Positions 26,351 to 36,100 are shown, counted from the stretch's first letter. The stretch: DNA of 64,000 nt from Hahella sp. HNIBRBA332 (GCF_030719035.1 NZ_CP132203.1:3348001-3412000), one strand, 5' to 3'. Numbers and translations: made by a program. The notes: generated from the letters alone by a model not told the origin.

Positions 26351-27052
26351 ATGACCCGCAGAATTGCCTTAGTTGAAGACGAGCCTCTGATCCGCGCCAA
26401 TTACAGTGAAGCGTTGAAGAAACACGGCTATCAGGTGGAAACCTATGATTCCCGCCCTTCCGCCATGGAGCGCTTTCGCGTGCAACTGCCGGATCTGGTG
26501 ATTATTGATGTGGGTCTGGGCTCCGATGTGGAAGGCGGATTTGAGCTGTGCCGCGAAGTGCGGGGGCTGTCTTCACAGGTCCCCATTATCTTTCTGACAG
26601 CCCGGGACAGCGAGTTCGATCAGATATCCGGTCTGCGTCTGGGCGCCGATGATTATCTGACCAAAGACATCAGCATCCCCTATCTACTCACCCGCATTGT
26701 CGCCCTGTTCCGCCGTCTCGACGCTTTGCAGGCCGCCAATCAGAAGCAGGACGAACTGATCACCCGCGGTCAGCTCAAACTCAACATTGACCGCATGCAG
26801 GCGTCCTGGAACGATGAGCCCATCATGCTGACAGTCACCGAGTTCTGGATTGTGCATGCGCTGGCGCGCCATCCCGGGCATGTCAAAAACCGCACCCAGT
26901 TAATGGACGCCGCCAACGCCGTGCTCGACGACAGCACCATCACCTCGCATATCAAACGCATCCGCAAAAAATTCCAGGCGGTAGACCCGGATTTCCGGGC
27001 GATTAACACCGCCTACGGCATGGGATACCGCTGGGACTCGACACAACCTTAG
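26351..27052 (+). CDS. Response regulator of the proteobacterial dedicated sortase type
   Basis: A 233-residue OmpR-like regulator. The receiver (1-120) has the acidic pair VEDEP, the phospho-Asp in VIIDVGLGSDVEGG (about 51) and the switch Lys in YLTKD. The winged helix (about 135-228) ends in AINTAYGMGYRWD. The insertion DVGLGSDVEGGFELCREV and the partner kinase's architecture match the regulator of the proteobacterial dedicated sortase system as I recall it. The kinase gene begins eight bases downstream. No sortase or sortase-target gene is in the window. Confidence 0.8.
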   Translation: MTRRIALVEDEPLIRANYSEALKKHGYQVETYDSRPSAMERFRVQLPDLVIIDVGLGSDVEGGFELCREVRGLSSQVPIIFLTARDSEFDQISGLRLGADDYLTKDISIPYLLTRIVALFRRLDALQAANQKQDELITRGQLKLNIDRMQASWNDEPIMLTVTEFWIVHALARHPGHVKNRTQLMDAANAVLDDSTITSHIKRIRKKFQAVDPDFRAINTAYGMGYRWDSTQP

Positions 27053-27060
27053 GCTGACGC

Positions 27061-29022
27061 ATGAAACTACGTCGCCAGCTTATCCTGATCGCCTGCGTCA
27101 TGCTGTTGCTGCCGTGGGCGGTCATTCAGTTCGCCAAGCAGATAGAACAGAGCCTGCGGGAATCCCAGCAGCAGAATCATATCCAATTGGCTGGTTTCAT
27201 CGCCTCCCTGCTGAGGCCGGAATGGCCGACGCCGGCATCTATAGGCGGACGCATTCTCAATGTGCGCCAATATGATACGCCTATCTATCTGGACGGTTAT
27301 CAGGACGACTGGGCGGAAATTCCCGCCCTGTCAGGCCCGAAGCCGGATTCCATTCGTGCAGTCAAGGCCGCCACTGACGGGCAGGACCTGTATCTGCTGG
27401 TCGCCGCCAATGACGCCTCTATTCAATACGGACAGCCCAACGCCCGCAGCCAACCGGCGGACCATTTAGAATTGATCACGGGCTATCTCGCAGGCGGCAA
27501 GGCGGTGACGATGCTGGAAACGGAAGGACCCGGACAGATCAAGGCCCGCCTGGCCGGATCATGGAGCAGCGTGCATGGCATGTGGCAGGAGGATGGCCCT
27601 GGCTTTATCCTGGAGCTACGCATCCCCCTCGCCTCCCTGCAGGACGGCTTCAGTCTGCGCTGGATCGACATAGACAAGTCCGCCGCCTGGGTATTCAACC
27701 GCAATACGCTGGATGTGCTGGGCAGCGACGCAGAGCCCATGTTGCTGAACTTCGCGCCGCCGGCGTTGATTCAAAAGGCTCAGGAATTAACCCCTGAGTA
27801 CTCCCGGTTACGCTTGACCGACGCTCAGGGCGCCACCCTGCTGGAATACGACAACGACCTGATGCGCGACATCGTCATGCAGGACGACGTTTGGCGCGTG
27901 ACCATGCGCCGCCTGCTGCGCTGGGCGGTAGATGGAGTCTCCCATGCGTCTGAGCCCAAACCAACCGCCGCCGACGCGCCGCGCTCCACCTGGGACGCTA
28001 GCGCCACCTCGGAACTCGCCAACCTGAATACCCGCTATCCCGTTAAAAGCGAGACAGGGAAAATATTAGGCTGGGTGCAGTTGGAGCAACGCACGCCACA
28101 AATCGCCGCCGTGGCCAACGACGCCTTATTCACAGCAGTCGGCGGCTCTGTGGCGCTATTGATCGTCATCATGCTCATCTTGTTCGGTTACGCCTCCTGG
28201 CTATCCTGGCGCATCACCCATTTGAGCAAAGGTATTGTTTCCGCGCTGGACACTGAGACCAAGTTCAGCGGCCGCTTCCAGGCCTCACGCCTGCCGGATG
28301 AGCTGGGCGATCTATCACGCAGTTTCAGCGAAATGCTGACCCAATTGCGCAGCTATTCGGAATATATGGAGTCCTTCGCCAGCAAGCTAACCCACGAATG
28401 CCGCACACCGCTGGCTATCGTCAGCTCCTCCCTGCAATTGCTGGAAAGCGCCGACAACGAGCAGGAAAAGCAGGAGTATCTGGCCCGCGCCCGCGCCGGA
28501 GCCGAACGCATCAGCGCCTTGCTCACCGCCATGCGGCAGGCGTCGCGCCTGGAAGCCACGATTCAGTCGCAAAGCCTTGAAACGTTCGATTTGAGCGAGC
28601 TTATCAGTGAATTGCAGCAGTCTTATCGCCCCCTTGTGGAGCCGCGTCGACTGGAGCTTGAACTGCCGGACACGCCTATTATGGCGGACGTATCCGCCGA
28701 ATTGATTGCACAGGCGGTGGACAAATTACTGGAGAACGCCAGAGACTTTACCGCGCCGGACGGGGCTATTTACATCGGCGTCGAAGAAACCAAACTGGAG
28801 CGCTGGATCTACGTTGAAAACGAAGGAGCCCCCATTCCGGAAGACATCAAAGAGAAGCTGTTTACGCCGTTTATGAGCGTGCGCCAGGACGGCGGACAGG
28901 AATTGCATCTGGGCTTGGGGCTGGTCATCGTCAAACTGATCGCCGAATTCCATCAGGCGCGGATCAAAGTGGAGAACACCGCTCGCGGCGTGCGCTTCGC
29001 TATTGGGCTGCCCCGTTCTTGA
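27061..29022 (+). CDS. Sensor histidine kinase of the proteobacterial dedicated sortase type
   Basis: A 653-residue membrane kinase. The first helix is at about residues 6-24. The large extracytoplasmic part opens with a CBM9-like sandwich (about 70-225; IYLDGYQDDWAEIPAL, DGQDLYLLVAAND, LELRIPLASL). The second helix is near 355-378, followed by a HAMP-like region. The HisKA His lies in KLTHECRTPLAIVSSS (about 440), and the HATPase N-box is KLLENARDFTA. The sugar-binding-like sensor joined to a HAMP kinase is characteristic of the sortase-dedicated kinase family, usually about 700 residues. It likely monitors a surface polymer or protein display state, by inference from family context. Confidence 0.8.
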   Translation: MKLRRQLILIACVMLLLPWAVIQFAKQIEQSLRESQQQNHIQLAGFIASLLRPEWPTPASIGGRILNVRQYDTPIYLDGYQDDWAEIPALSGPKPDSIRAVKAATDGQDLYLLVAANDASIQYGQPNARSQPADHLELITGYLAGGKAVTMLETEGPGQIKARLAGSWSSVHGMWQEDGPGFILELRIPLASLQDGFSLRWIDIDKSAAWVFNRNTLDVLGSDAEPMLLNFAPPALIQKAQELTPEYSRLRLTDAQGATLLEYDNDLMRDIVMQDDVWRVTMRRLLRWAVDGVSHASEPKPTAADAPRSTWDASATSELANLNTRYPVKSETGKILGWVQLEQRTPQIAAVANDALFTAVGGSVALLIVIMLILFGYASWLSWRITHLSKGIVSALDTETKFSGRFQASRLPDELGDLSRSFSEMLTQLRSYSEYMESFASKLTHECRTPLAIVSSSLQLLESADNEQEKQEYLARARAGAERISALLTAMRQASRLEATIQSQSLETFDLSELISELQQSYRPLVEPRRLELELPDTPIMADVSAELIAQAVDKLLENARDFTAPDGAIYIGVEETKLERWIYVENEGAPIPEDIKEKLFTPFMSVRQDGGQELHLGLGLVIVKLIAEFHQARIKVENTARGVRFAIGLPRS

Positions 29023-29031
29023 CCTTCGAAA

Positions 29032-30618
29032 TCAAGCGCGGATTTCCCGACAACGGGCGGGTAAACGCAGTGTAAAGCAGCTGCCTTTGTGCAGCTGTGA
29101 TTTGACGCTGACCCCGCCGCCCATCTGCTCTATCAACGCCCGCACAATACTCAGCCCCAGCCCTGTACCCGCCACGGCCTGGCGACCGGTGGGCGGCGCC
29201 TGGAAAAACTTATCGAAGATGCGCGCCTGATCTATTTCACTGATCCCCACGCCTTCATCCACGACATCAATAAACACCTCGCCGCCGCCGGATAATCGGC
29301 TGCGAATCGTGACACGCCCCTGTGCAGGGGAAAACTTGACCGCATTGGAAATCAGATTGCTCATTACCTGCTGGAAGCGGCGTTTATCCACCCCAACAAT
29401 AACGTCCCCGGCGCCATGCTCAAGCTGCATCGTCACATTTCGGGCTTTTGCATAGGGCCCGTTCATGTTCATCGCCTGCTCCAGCTCAACCAGCAGCTCC
29501 GTTTCCTCCAACGCCATATCCACGTGGCCCGCTTCCAGCTTTTCGATATCGAGGATGTCGTTGACCAACACCAGCAGACGCTCGCTGTTGTTGGAAGCGA
29601 TCGACAGCAGCTTCGCCGCCGGCTCGTTCAGCCCCGCTCCCACGGTAGCTGAAAGCAGGCCCAAAGCGCCTTTTATGGATGTCAGCGGCGTACGCAACTC
29701 ATGACTGACCACCGCCACAAACTCTTTCTTCATCGCCTCCGCGCGTTTGCGGTCGGAAATATCCGCCACGCTGCCGACCCATCTGGTCGCCCCGCCCATG
29801 TCTACCTGCCGGAAACTGAGCTGCGCGGGAAACGACTCACCGCTGCTTCTGACCAGTTCCACCTCCAGACGATGGATGCCATCCCGAGTGTCAGCATCGC
29901 CTTCCTGCCCACGTTGCAATAGCTCCAGCAGCTGCGCGTCGTTCTTCAACCATTGGGAAAAATGAGCGCCATTCAACTGCTCGCTGGAAACCCGCAACAT
30001 CTCCTTCATCGCCTGGTTGGCAGCTTCAATGACGCCTTCCGCATTCACCGTCACGATGCCCTCTACAACAGCCTGCAGAATGGAAGTGAGGTACGCCTCC
30101 TGATGGGCATTCATGTGCGAAAGTTCCGCCAGACGCAGCATATGCAGCTCTCTTTCCACCCAACCGGCCAAATCCTGCAAGCGTTGCAATTGTTCCGGAC
30201 TGAAACGACGGGGACGCACATCAATCAGACAAAGCGTGCCGATACGGTGCGTATCATCCAGGCTTAGCGGGGCGCCGGCGTAAAAGCGAATATAAGGCGG
30301 TCCGCTGACCAGGGGGTTGTCGCTAAAGCGGGGATCTTTCAAGGCATTGGGCACATACAGCACTTCCCGTTGCAGGATGGCGTGCCCGCAAAATGATATG
30401 TTGCGACCGGTTTCCGCCGCGCTGAGCCCTACCTTCGATTTGAACCACTGACGTTCGGCGTCGACCAGAGACACCAGCGCAATGGGCACATTAAACAGCG
30501 AGGCCGCCAACCTGGTGATGCGGTCAAAACGCTGCTCCGGCTCCGTATCCAGAATGCACAGTGAGTGCAAACAGGCAAGCCGTTGCGTTTCATTCTCTGG
30601 GATGATGGGTTCCTGCAT
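29032..30618 (-). CDS. GAF-PAS sensor histidine kinase
   Basis: A 528-residue soluble kinase. It has an N-terminal GAF domain (about 22-160; CILDTEPEQRFDRITRLAA and FCGHAIL are typical of this subgroup). A PAS domain follows (about 175-290). The HisKA domain has His in VAVVSHELRTPLTSI (about 308), and the HATPase has NLISNAVKFSP and GTGLGLSIVRALIEQMGG. There is no membrane helix, so the signal is cytoplasmic. No receiver domain or adjacent regulator gene accompanies it. It is convergent with the sortase-type kinase gene. Confidence 0.93.
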   Translation of the reverse strand: MQEPIIPENETQRLACLHSLCILDTEPEQRFDRITRLAASLFNVPIALVSLVDAERQWFKSKVGLSAAETGRNISFCGHAILQREVLYVPNALKDPRFSDNPLVSGPPYIRFYAGAPLSLDDTHRIGTLCLIDVRPRRFSPEQLQRLQDLAGWVERELHMLRLAELSHMNAHQEAYLTSILQAVVEGIVTVNAEGVIEAANQAMKEMLRVSSEQLNGAHFSQWLKNDAQLLELLQRGQEGDADTRDGIHRLEVELVRSSGESFPAQLSFRQVDMGGATRWVGSVADISDRKRAEAMKKEFVAVVSHELRTPLTSIKGALGLLSATVGAGLNEPAAKLLSIASNNSERLLVLVNDILDIEKLEAGHVDMALEETELLVELEQAMNMNGPYAKARNVTMQLEHGAGDVIVGVDKRRFQQVMSNLISNAVKFSPAQGRVTIRSRLSGGGEVFIDVVDEGVGISEIDQARIFDKFFQAPPTGRQAVAGTGLGLSIVRALIEQMGGGVSVKSQLHKGSCFTLRLPARCREIRA

Positions 30619-30774
30619 AAATTATACGCGCCATTGGCGAAGATAAATTCTGCTCTCGCGGTTTCGCGTCCCGCTGAAAAATCGCCCTCCCCTGATAAAG
30701 ATAGCAGCCCGGGAAGGAATATCATCCTCCCCGTATTCGCCTGCGCTCAGAAAATGGCGCGGCGCAGGCGACAA

Positions 30775-31800
30775 TTATTGCAGTTTGCGCATTTTTTCCG
30801 CATTCGGGCGTAATACCACGCCGCGCTCGGTGACGATGGCGTCAATCAGTTCCGCCGGCGTTACGTCGAAAACAGGGTTGAAGGCGTTGGCTTTTTCCGG
30901 CGCCAACGGCGTTCCCTGCACGAACTTCAGTTCATCGGAAGTGCGCTCTTCAATAGGAATATCCGCGCCACTGAACAGTTCGAAGTCAATAGTGCTGGAC
31001 GGCGCCGCCACCATGAACTTGACGCCGTGATGACGCGCCAGAACCGCCAAACCGTATGTGCCGATCTTGTTGGCGACGTCGCCGTGAGCAGTAATGCGGT
31101 CAGCGCCGACGATCACCCATTTCACCGCGCAGGTTTTCATGACATGCGCCGCAGCGGAATCCGCGATCAGTTTGACGGGGATATCGTCCTGGCATAACTC
31201 CCAGGCGGTCAGTCTGGCGCCTTGCAGCCAGGGACGGGTCTCATCCGCAAACACTTCCGTCACCAGATCGCGACGGTACGCTGATCGAATCACGCCCAGT
31301 GCGGTGCCATAGCCGCCAGTGGCCAGACTGCCGGTATTGCAATGCGTCAGCAACGCGCCGCGACCGCTTTCTGCGATCAGATCGGCGCCCAACTCGCCCA
31401 TGGTCAGGTTGGCTTGCAAGTCTTCTTCATGGATACGCGTCGCCTCGTCCACCAACAGTGGAAACAGGTCCGCGTCGGAGCAGCCGTCAATCAGATCCCG
31501 CATGCGACGCAGGGCCCAGAACAAATTAACCGCCGTCGGTCGTGAATCCGCCAGCGTTTCCAGAGCGCGATGCATGCGATCCCGGTCAGAGCTGAACTCC
31601 GCCGCCGCCAACGCCACGCCATAAGCCGCCGCGATACCGATTGCCGGCGCGCCGCGCACCACCATCTGACGGATGGCGTCAGCCACTTCAACGTGAGTGG
31701 CGCAGTGAACATAGGATTCCTGCAGCGGCAGTTTGCGTTGATCTAGCAGAATAAGTTGATTGTTCGCCCAGCGAATGGCGGAAACGGAAGATTGCGACAT
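30775..31800 (-). CDS. mtnA: S-methyl-5-thioribose-1-phosphate isomerase
   Basis: A 341-residue enzyme of the eIF2B-related isomerases that converts 5-methylthioribose-1-phosphate to methylthioribulose-1-phosphate in methionine salvage. Diagnostic segments are VVRGAPAIGIAAAYG (about 48-62), THCNTGSLATGGYGTALGVI with the catalytic Cys (about 155-174) and the catalytic Asp in VGADRITAHGDVANKIGTY (about 235-253). It is divergent from mtaD. In Pseudomonas the same two genes are adjacent, which fits 5'-methylthioadenosine disposal through deamination followed by salvage. A 9-bp inverted repeat (30738-30770) just after the stop may terminate it. Confidence 0.97.
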   Translation of the reverse strand: MSQSSVSAIRWANNQLILLDQRKLPLQESYVHCATHVEVADAIRQMVVRGAPAIGIAAAYGVALAAAEFSSDRDRMHRALETLADSRPTAVNLFWALRRMRDLIDGCSDADLFPLLVDEATRIHEEDLQANLTMGELGADLIAESGRGALLTHCNTGSLATGGYGTALGVIRSAYRRDLVTEVFADETRPWLQGARLTAWELCQDDIPVKLIADSAAAHVMKTCAVKWVIVGADRITAHGDVANKIGTYGLAVLARHHGVKFMVAAPSSTIDFELFSGADIPIEERTSDELKFVQGTPLAPEKANAFNPVFDVTPAELIDAIVTERGVVLRPNAEKMRKLQ

Positions 31801-31966
31801 GTGGCGCGCCCCAATAAGTTGATCAAATGGTCAGAAAACGGAACCGGGCGAAAATCTGCTGGTCCGGGCCGGCATTATACGTCATTTAAGCCCCGCGCCC
31901 TACTTATCCCCTTGTATTATAGGTATACTTGGGCGCTGATTTTGAATAGATATAGGAAGTGTAGCT

Positions 31967-33301
31967 GTGGCTCAAGAAAGCGTTGATTTATTGATAAATG
32001 CGCGTTGGGTTATCCCCGTCAGACCAGCGGGAGTCGTTCTTGAAAACGCCTCCGTCGCCGTATCCGAAGGCAAAATTGTGGGCGTTTGCGACGCCGCCGA
32101 GGCGACAGCGCGTTTCGCCGCCAAAGAAACAGTCGACCTGCCCAACCACGTCGTGGCGCCTGGCCTGATCAACACTCACGGCCACTTGGCCATGTCCCTG
32201 TTCCGCGGTATGGCGGACGACCTGCCTTTAATGGAGTGGCTGAGCCACCACATCTGGCCGGCGGAAGGCAAATGGGTCAGCGACCAATTCGTCCGCGACG
32301 GCTCCAAACTGGCCATGGCGGAAATGCTGCTGGGCGGCACCACCACTTTCAGCGATATGTATTTCTATCCGGATGCCGTGGCCGAAGAAGCAACTCGACT
32401 CGGCATGCGCTGCCAGATCGTGTTCCCGGTCATTGACTTCCCGGTTCCCGGCGCGGCGACGGCGGAAGAATCCATCCATAAAGGCCTGGCCCTGCACGAC
32501 GAATACAAGCACAGCGATCTGGTGCGCATCGGCTTCGGCCCCCATGCCCCCTACACCGTCTCCGACGACAAGTTCGAGCAAGTCGTGACGCTGGCTAACC
32601 AACTGGATATGCCAGTACAGGTGCACCTCCACGAAACCGCTGGCGAAGTAGAGGAAGGCCTGGAGAAAACAGGTAAGCGCCCGACCGAACGTTTATACGA
32701 ACTGGGTCTGCTGACGCCGAACACGCAATGCGTGCACATGACCCAGATTAACGATCGCGACCTGGAAATTCTGTTGGAAACCGGAGCCCATGTGGTTCAC
32801 TGCCCGGAGTCCAACCTGAAGCTGGCCAGTGGTTTCTGTCCTCTGGACCGTCTGCTGAAAGCCGGCGTGAATGTGGCTCTCGGCACCGACGGCGCCGCCA
32901 GCAACAACGATCTGGACATGCTGGGCGAACTGCAAACCGCCGCGATGCTGGCGAAAGCCGTGGCGCAGGACGCCGCCGCCGTCAGCGCATTCCAGGCGCT
33001 GGAAATCGCCACCATCAACGGAGCCAAGGCGCTGGGCATGGAATCCGTCACGGGATCACTGGAAGCTGGCAAGTGGGCGGACATCATGGCGGTAGACCTG
33101 AGCGGCATCGAAGTGCAGCCGGTTTATCACGTCGCCTCGCATTTGGCGTATTCCACCAAATCCAGCCAGGTCAGCCATGTCTGGACCTCCGGCGTAGCGC
33201 AGGTGAAAGAGCAGAAGCTGCTCAACATGGATGTCCGCGAGCTACGAGCAAAAGTAGACGCCTGGCGCGAGAGAATCGCCAATACTGCCGAAGCCAATTA
33301 A
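31967..33301 (+). CDS. mtaD: 5-methylthioadenosine/S-adenosylhomocysteine deaminase (TRZ/ATZ family)
   Basis: A 444-residue amidohydrolase. The metal ligands are HGHLAMS (about 67-73), HLHE (about 222) and HCPESN, with the catalytic Asp in GTDGAASNNDLDMLGE (about 305). Deaminases of this group convert methylthioadenosine to methylthioinosine. The start is a GTG at 31967 preceded by AGGAAGT. It leads a plus-strand run with ubiG, mupP and yciK, matching the pseudomonad order. Assignment to mtaD rather than another TRZ/ATZ enzyme leans on that context. Confidence 0.92.
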   Translation: MAQESVDLLINARWVIPVRPAGVVLENASVAVSEGKIVGVCDAAEATARFAAKETVDLPNHVVAPGLINTHGHLAMSLFRGMADDLPLMEWLSHHIWPAEGKWVSDQFVRDGSKLAMAEMLLGGTTTFSDMYFYPDAVAEEATRLGMRCQIVFPVIDFPVPGAATAEESIHKGLALHDEYKHSDLVRIGFGPHAPYTVSDDKFEQVVTLANQLDMPVQVHLHETAGEVEEGLEKTGKRPTERLYELGLLTPNTQCVHMTQINDRDLEILLETGAHVVHCPESNLKLASGFCPLDRLLKAGVNVALGTDGAASNNDLDMLGELQTAAMLAKAVAQDAAAVSAFQALEIATINGAKALGMESVTGSLEAGKWADIMAVDLSGIEVQPVYHVASHLAYSTKSSQVSHVWTSGVAQVKEQKLLNMDVRELRAKVDAWRERIANTAEAN

Positions 33302-33372
33302 AATAGTCCGCCGAAGCGAACGCGTGGGGCCACATCACGGCCCCTTCCGACCAATTCAGAGGAAACGGATAC

Positions 33373-34089
33373 ATGACTCCCGTTGAGAACGTCGATCTGA
33401 GTGAAGTGAAAAAGTTTGAGGATCTCGCCCATCGCTGGTGGGATGCGGAAAGCGAATTCAAACCCCTGCATGAGATCAACCCGCTGCGACTCGACTTTAT
33501 TGACGAGCGCGCCGCCCTTCCCGGTAAAAGAGTGTTGGACGTAGGCTGCGGCGGCGGCATTCTCAGTGAGAGCATGGCGCGTCGCGGCGCACATGTGGTC
33601 GGCATCGATATGGGCGAAGCGCCGTTGTCCGTAGCGCGTCTGCACGGACTGGAGTCTGGCGTCAGCGTGGATTATCGCCGCACCACTATTGAGGAGCTGG
33701 CGGAAGCCGAAGCGGAGTCTTTCGATGTGGTGACCTGCATGGAAATGCTGGAGCACGTTCCCGACCCGGCGTCAGTCATCGCCGCCTGCGCTCGCGTCGC
33801 CAAACCCGGCGCCGACCTGTTTTTCTCCACGATTAACCGCAACCCCAAGTCCTTTCTGTTCGCTATTGTCGGCGCGGAGTACGTACTGAAAATGCTGCCG
33901 CGTGGCACCCATGAGTGGAAGAAATTCATCAAGCCCAGCGAGTTGGCGGCCTGGCTGCGTCGCACCGATCTCGACCTGTGCGAAATGCGGGGCATGACTT
34001 ACAACCCGCTGCTCAAAGAATACAAGCTGGGCGACGACGTAGACGTCAACTATCTCATGCACGCGGTCAAACCGCTCAAGGACGCCTGA
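33373..34089 (+). CDS. ubiG: Ubiquinone biosynthesis O-methyltransferase
   Basis: A 238-residue SAM methyltransferase that acts on both O-methylation steps of ubiquinone synthesis. Characteristic are the N-terminal FEDLAHRWWDAESEFKPLH, the SAM motif VLDVGCGGGILSESMARRGA (about 54-73), CMEMLEHVPDP and FFSTINRNPKSF. A good AGAGGAAA site precedes the ATG. Its TGA shares one base with the start of mupP (TGATG), so the two are translationally coupled. Confidence 0.97.
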   Translation: MTPVENVDLSEVKKFEDLAHRWWDAESEFKPLHEINPLRLDFIDERAALPGKRVLDVGCGGGILSESMARRGAHVVGIDMGEAPLSVARLHGLESGVSVDYRRTTIEELAEAEAESFDVVTCMEMLEHVPDPASVIAACARVAKPGADLFFSTINRNPKSFLFAIVGAEYVLKMLPRGTHEWKKFIKPSELAAWLRRTDLDLCEMRGMTYNPLLKEYKLGDDVDVNYLMHAVKPLKDA

Positions 34090-34769
34090 TGACGGATATG
34101 CGACTTTACCGTCCGGAAGCCGTGTTCTTTGACCTGGACGGCACCTTAATCGACACCGCCCCCGACTTCTTTCGGGTGATGAACATGCAACGCAGTCAGC
34201 GCGGCATGCCAGACATGGCGTATGAAGCCGTGCGTAAAACAGTGTCTGACGGAGCCCGCGCCATGGTGAAACTGTCTTTCGCCATGGAAGAAACGGACGC
34301 TGATTTCGAGTCCCTGCGTCAGGAGCTACTGGACCTGTACCTACGCCACATCGCCGTCGACAGCCGTCTGTTCGCGGGCTTTGAAGCGCTGCTGACGCTG
34401 ATGGAGGATCAAGGCGTTCGCTGGGGCGTCATCACCAACAAACCCAGACTGTACAGCGAAGCGCTGCTGGAAGCGTTGGACCTGAGCCCCCGCATGGCCG
34501 CACTGGTATGCCCCGACGACGTGTCCCGCACCAAGCCGGATCCCGAACCTATGTTACTGGCCTCGCGTCTGGCGGACTGCGACCCACAGAAATGCTGGTA
34601 TGTCGGCGATCACATACGCGACATTCAGGCGGGCGCCAATGCAGGCATGTTCACCATCGCCGCCGCCTACGGCTACCTGGACGAGCCCGAGGCGGCCCTG
34701 GCCTGGAATGCGGACCACGTGGCGCACTCTGTGGAGGATGTCGCCGCCCTGCTGAAACAAGTGCTTTGA
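34089..34769 (+). CDS. mupP: HAD phosphatase, probable N-acetylmuramate 6-phosphate phosphatase
   Basis: A 226-residue HAD hydrolase of the Gph type. Motif I is FFDLDGTLIDTAPD (about 11-24), motif II the Thr of VITNKPR, motif III the Lys in SRTKPDPEP and motif IV VGDHIRDIQAG. In pseudomonads the gene between ubiG and yciK is mupP, which dephosphorylates MurNAc-6-P in the AmgK/MurU peptidoglycan recycling route. The identical position here favours that over phosphoglycolate phosphatase. The start at 34089 overlaps the ubiG stop; a longer open frame from 33915 lies inside ubiG and is not used. Confidence 0.88.
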   Translation: MTDMRLYRPEAVFFDLDGTLIDTAPDFFRVMNMQRSQRGMPDMAYEAVRKTVSDGARAMVKLSFAMEETDADFESLRQELLDLYLRHIAVDSRLFAGFEALLTLMEDQGVRWGVITNKPRLYSEALLEALDLSPRMAALVCPDDVSRTKPDPEPMLLASRLADCDPQKCWYVGDHIRDIQAGANAGMFTIAAAYGYLDEPEAALAWNADHVAHSVEDVAALLKQVL

Positions 34770-34841
34770 TTTCCCCTCGGGCGTTATAATCGAAAGTCAC
34801 TGCACACTAAAGACAGATCACGACGAGAGAAAACACGCATT

Positions 34842-35591
34842 ATGTATTCCTACCAAGCCCCCGCCGACCTTCTGCACGACCGCGTCATCCTGATCACAGG
34901 CGCGGGCGCGGGAATTGGCCGCGCGGCGGCGAAGACCTTCGCCCGACATGGCGCCACTATTATTCTCAGCGGCCGCACCACCAAAAAGCTGGAAGACGTC
35001 TACGATGAAATCGAAGCGGAAGGCGGCCCCAAACCAGCGATTTTTCCAGTCAATCTGGAAGGCGCTGTGGCGAAGGATTATGACGATCTGGCCAACACTA
35101 TCCGTGAAGAGTTTGGCCGACTCGACGGGCTGCTGCATAACGCCGCCATTCTCGGCCATCGCACCCCGCTGGAGCATTACGACCCGGACAGCTGGGCTCG
35201 CGTAATGCAAGTAAACGCCATGGCGCCCTTTCTGTTGACCCGGTCACTCATGCCCGTGATTCGTGAATCCGAAGACGCCTCGATCATTTTCACTTCCTCC
35301 AGCGTCGGTCGCAAAGGCAAAGCCTACTGGGGCGCTTATGCGGTCTCTAAATTCGCCGTTGAAGGCATGATGCAGGTGCTGGCGGACGAACTGGACGACG
35401 ATGACAAGCGCATTCGCGTCAACAGCGTCAACCCCGGCGCCACCCGCACCGCCATGCGCGCGCTGGCCTATCCGGCGGAAGACGCTACGAAAAACCCAAC
35501 GCCTGAAGAGATCATGAACGTCTATCTTTATCTGATGGGTAAAGACAGCATTGGCGTTACTGGTCAGGCATTCAACGCACAAGGCGACTGA
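34842..35591 (+). CDS. yciK: YciK-family short-chain dehydrogenase
   Basis: A 249-residue SDR oxidoreductase. The cofactor motif TGAGAGIGRAA (about 20-30), the HNAAILGHR segment and the catalytic Ser in FTSSSVGRKG, then YAVSKFA (Tyr-x-x-x-Lys), are all present. The C-terminal MGKDSIGVTGQAFNAQ is typical of YciK. The substrate is not known. It follows mupP by 72 bases in a conserved run. Confidence 0.93.
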   Translation: MYSYQAPADLLHDRVILITGAGAGIGRAAAKTFARHGATIILSGRTTKKLEDVYDEIEAEGGPKPAIFPVNLEGAVAKDYDDLANTIREEFGRLDGLLHNAAILGHRTPLEHYDPDSWARVMQVNAMAPFLLTRSLMPVIRESEDASIIFTSSSVGRKGKAYWGAYAVSKFAVEGMMQVLADELDDDDKRIRVNSVNPGATRTAMRALAYPAEDATKNPTPEEIMNVYLYLMGKDSIGVTGQAFNAQGD

Positions 35592-35653
35592 TCTTACAGC
35601 TGTATTTCACGCCTTAATCAAGGCCTGCGCCAACGCGCAGCGGAGAAGGAGCG

Positions 35654-36100
35654 ATGAGCAACACAGCAAAATGGACAATCTTTGTTATCGCCGCAGGCCT
35701 CAGCGCCTGCGGCAGCAAGCCTCCTGCGGGGTTGGGAGCCCATGACGGACGTCTGACACCCTGCCCGGAAAGCCCCAATTGCGTCAGCAGCTTCAGCGAT
35801 CCCAGCGACGCGGAGCATTTCATTACACCTCTTTACAACGACAAGGCCGCGCAGATGTGGGATCAATTGCCCACTGTTTTGGAGAACGTCGGCAATATCC
35901 GCATCACCCAACAAAAGCCCAATTACATCCGCGCGGAAGCCACATCATTCGTCTTCCGCTTTGTGGACGATGTAGAGTTTCTATTGGATCGGCAAGCCGG
36001 AGTGATACATCTGCGCTCGGCGTCCCGGCTGGGTTATCGGGATTTCGGCGTCAATCGGGAGCGGATGGAGGAAATCAAGGCGGCGCTGCTGAGCGAGTAG
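35654..36100 (+). CDS. DUF1499 lipoprotein
   Basis: A 148-residue protein with a lipoprotein signal (lipobox LSAC, Cys at about 19). The DUF1499 core is LTPCPESPNCVSSFS near 35-49, then YIRAEATSFVFRFVDDVEF and LRSASRLGYRDFGVNRERME. DUF1499 function is unknown. A GGAGAAGGAG precedes the ATG. It is convergent with the ccm operon. Confidence 0.88.
   Translation: MSNTAKWTIFVIAAGLSACGSKPPAGLGAHDGRLTPCPESPNCVSSFSDPSDAEHFITPLYNDKAAQMWDQLPTVLENVGNIRITQQKPNYIRAEATSFVFRFVDDVEFLLDRQAGVIHLRSASRLGYRDFGVNRERMEEIKAALLSE

Noticed and set aside
33915..34088. Extended N-terminus of the HAD phosphatase inside ubiG
   Set aside because: The extension is the shifted frame of ubiG; the HAD motif begins right after the ATG overlapping the ubiG stop.
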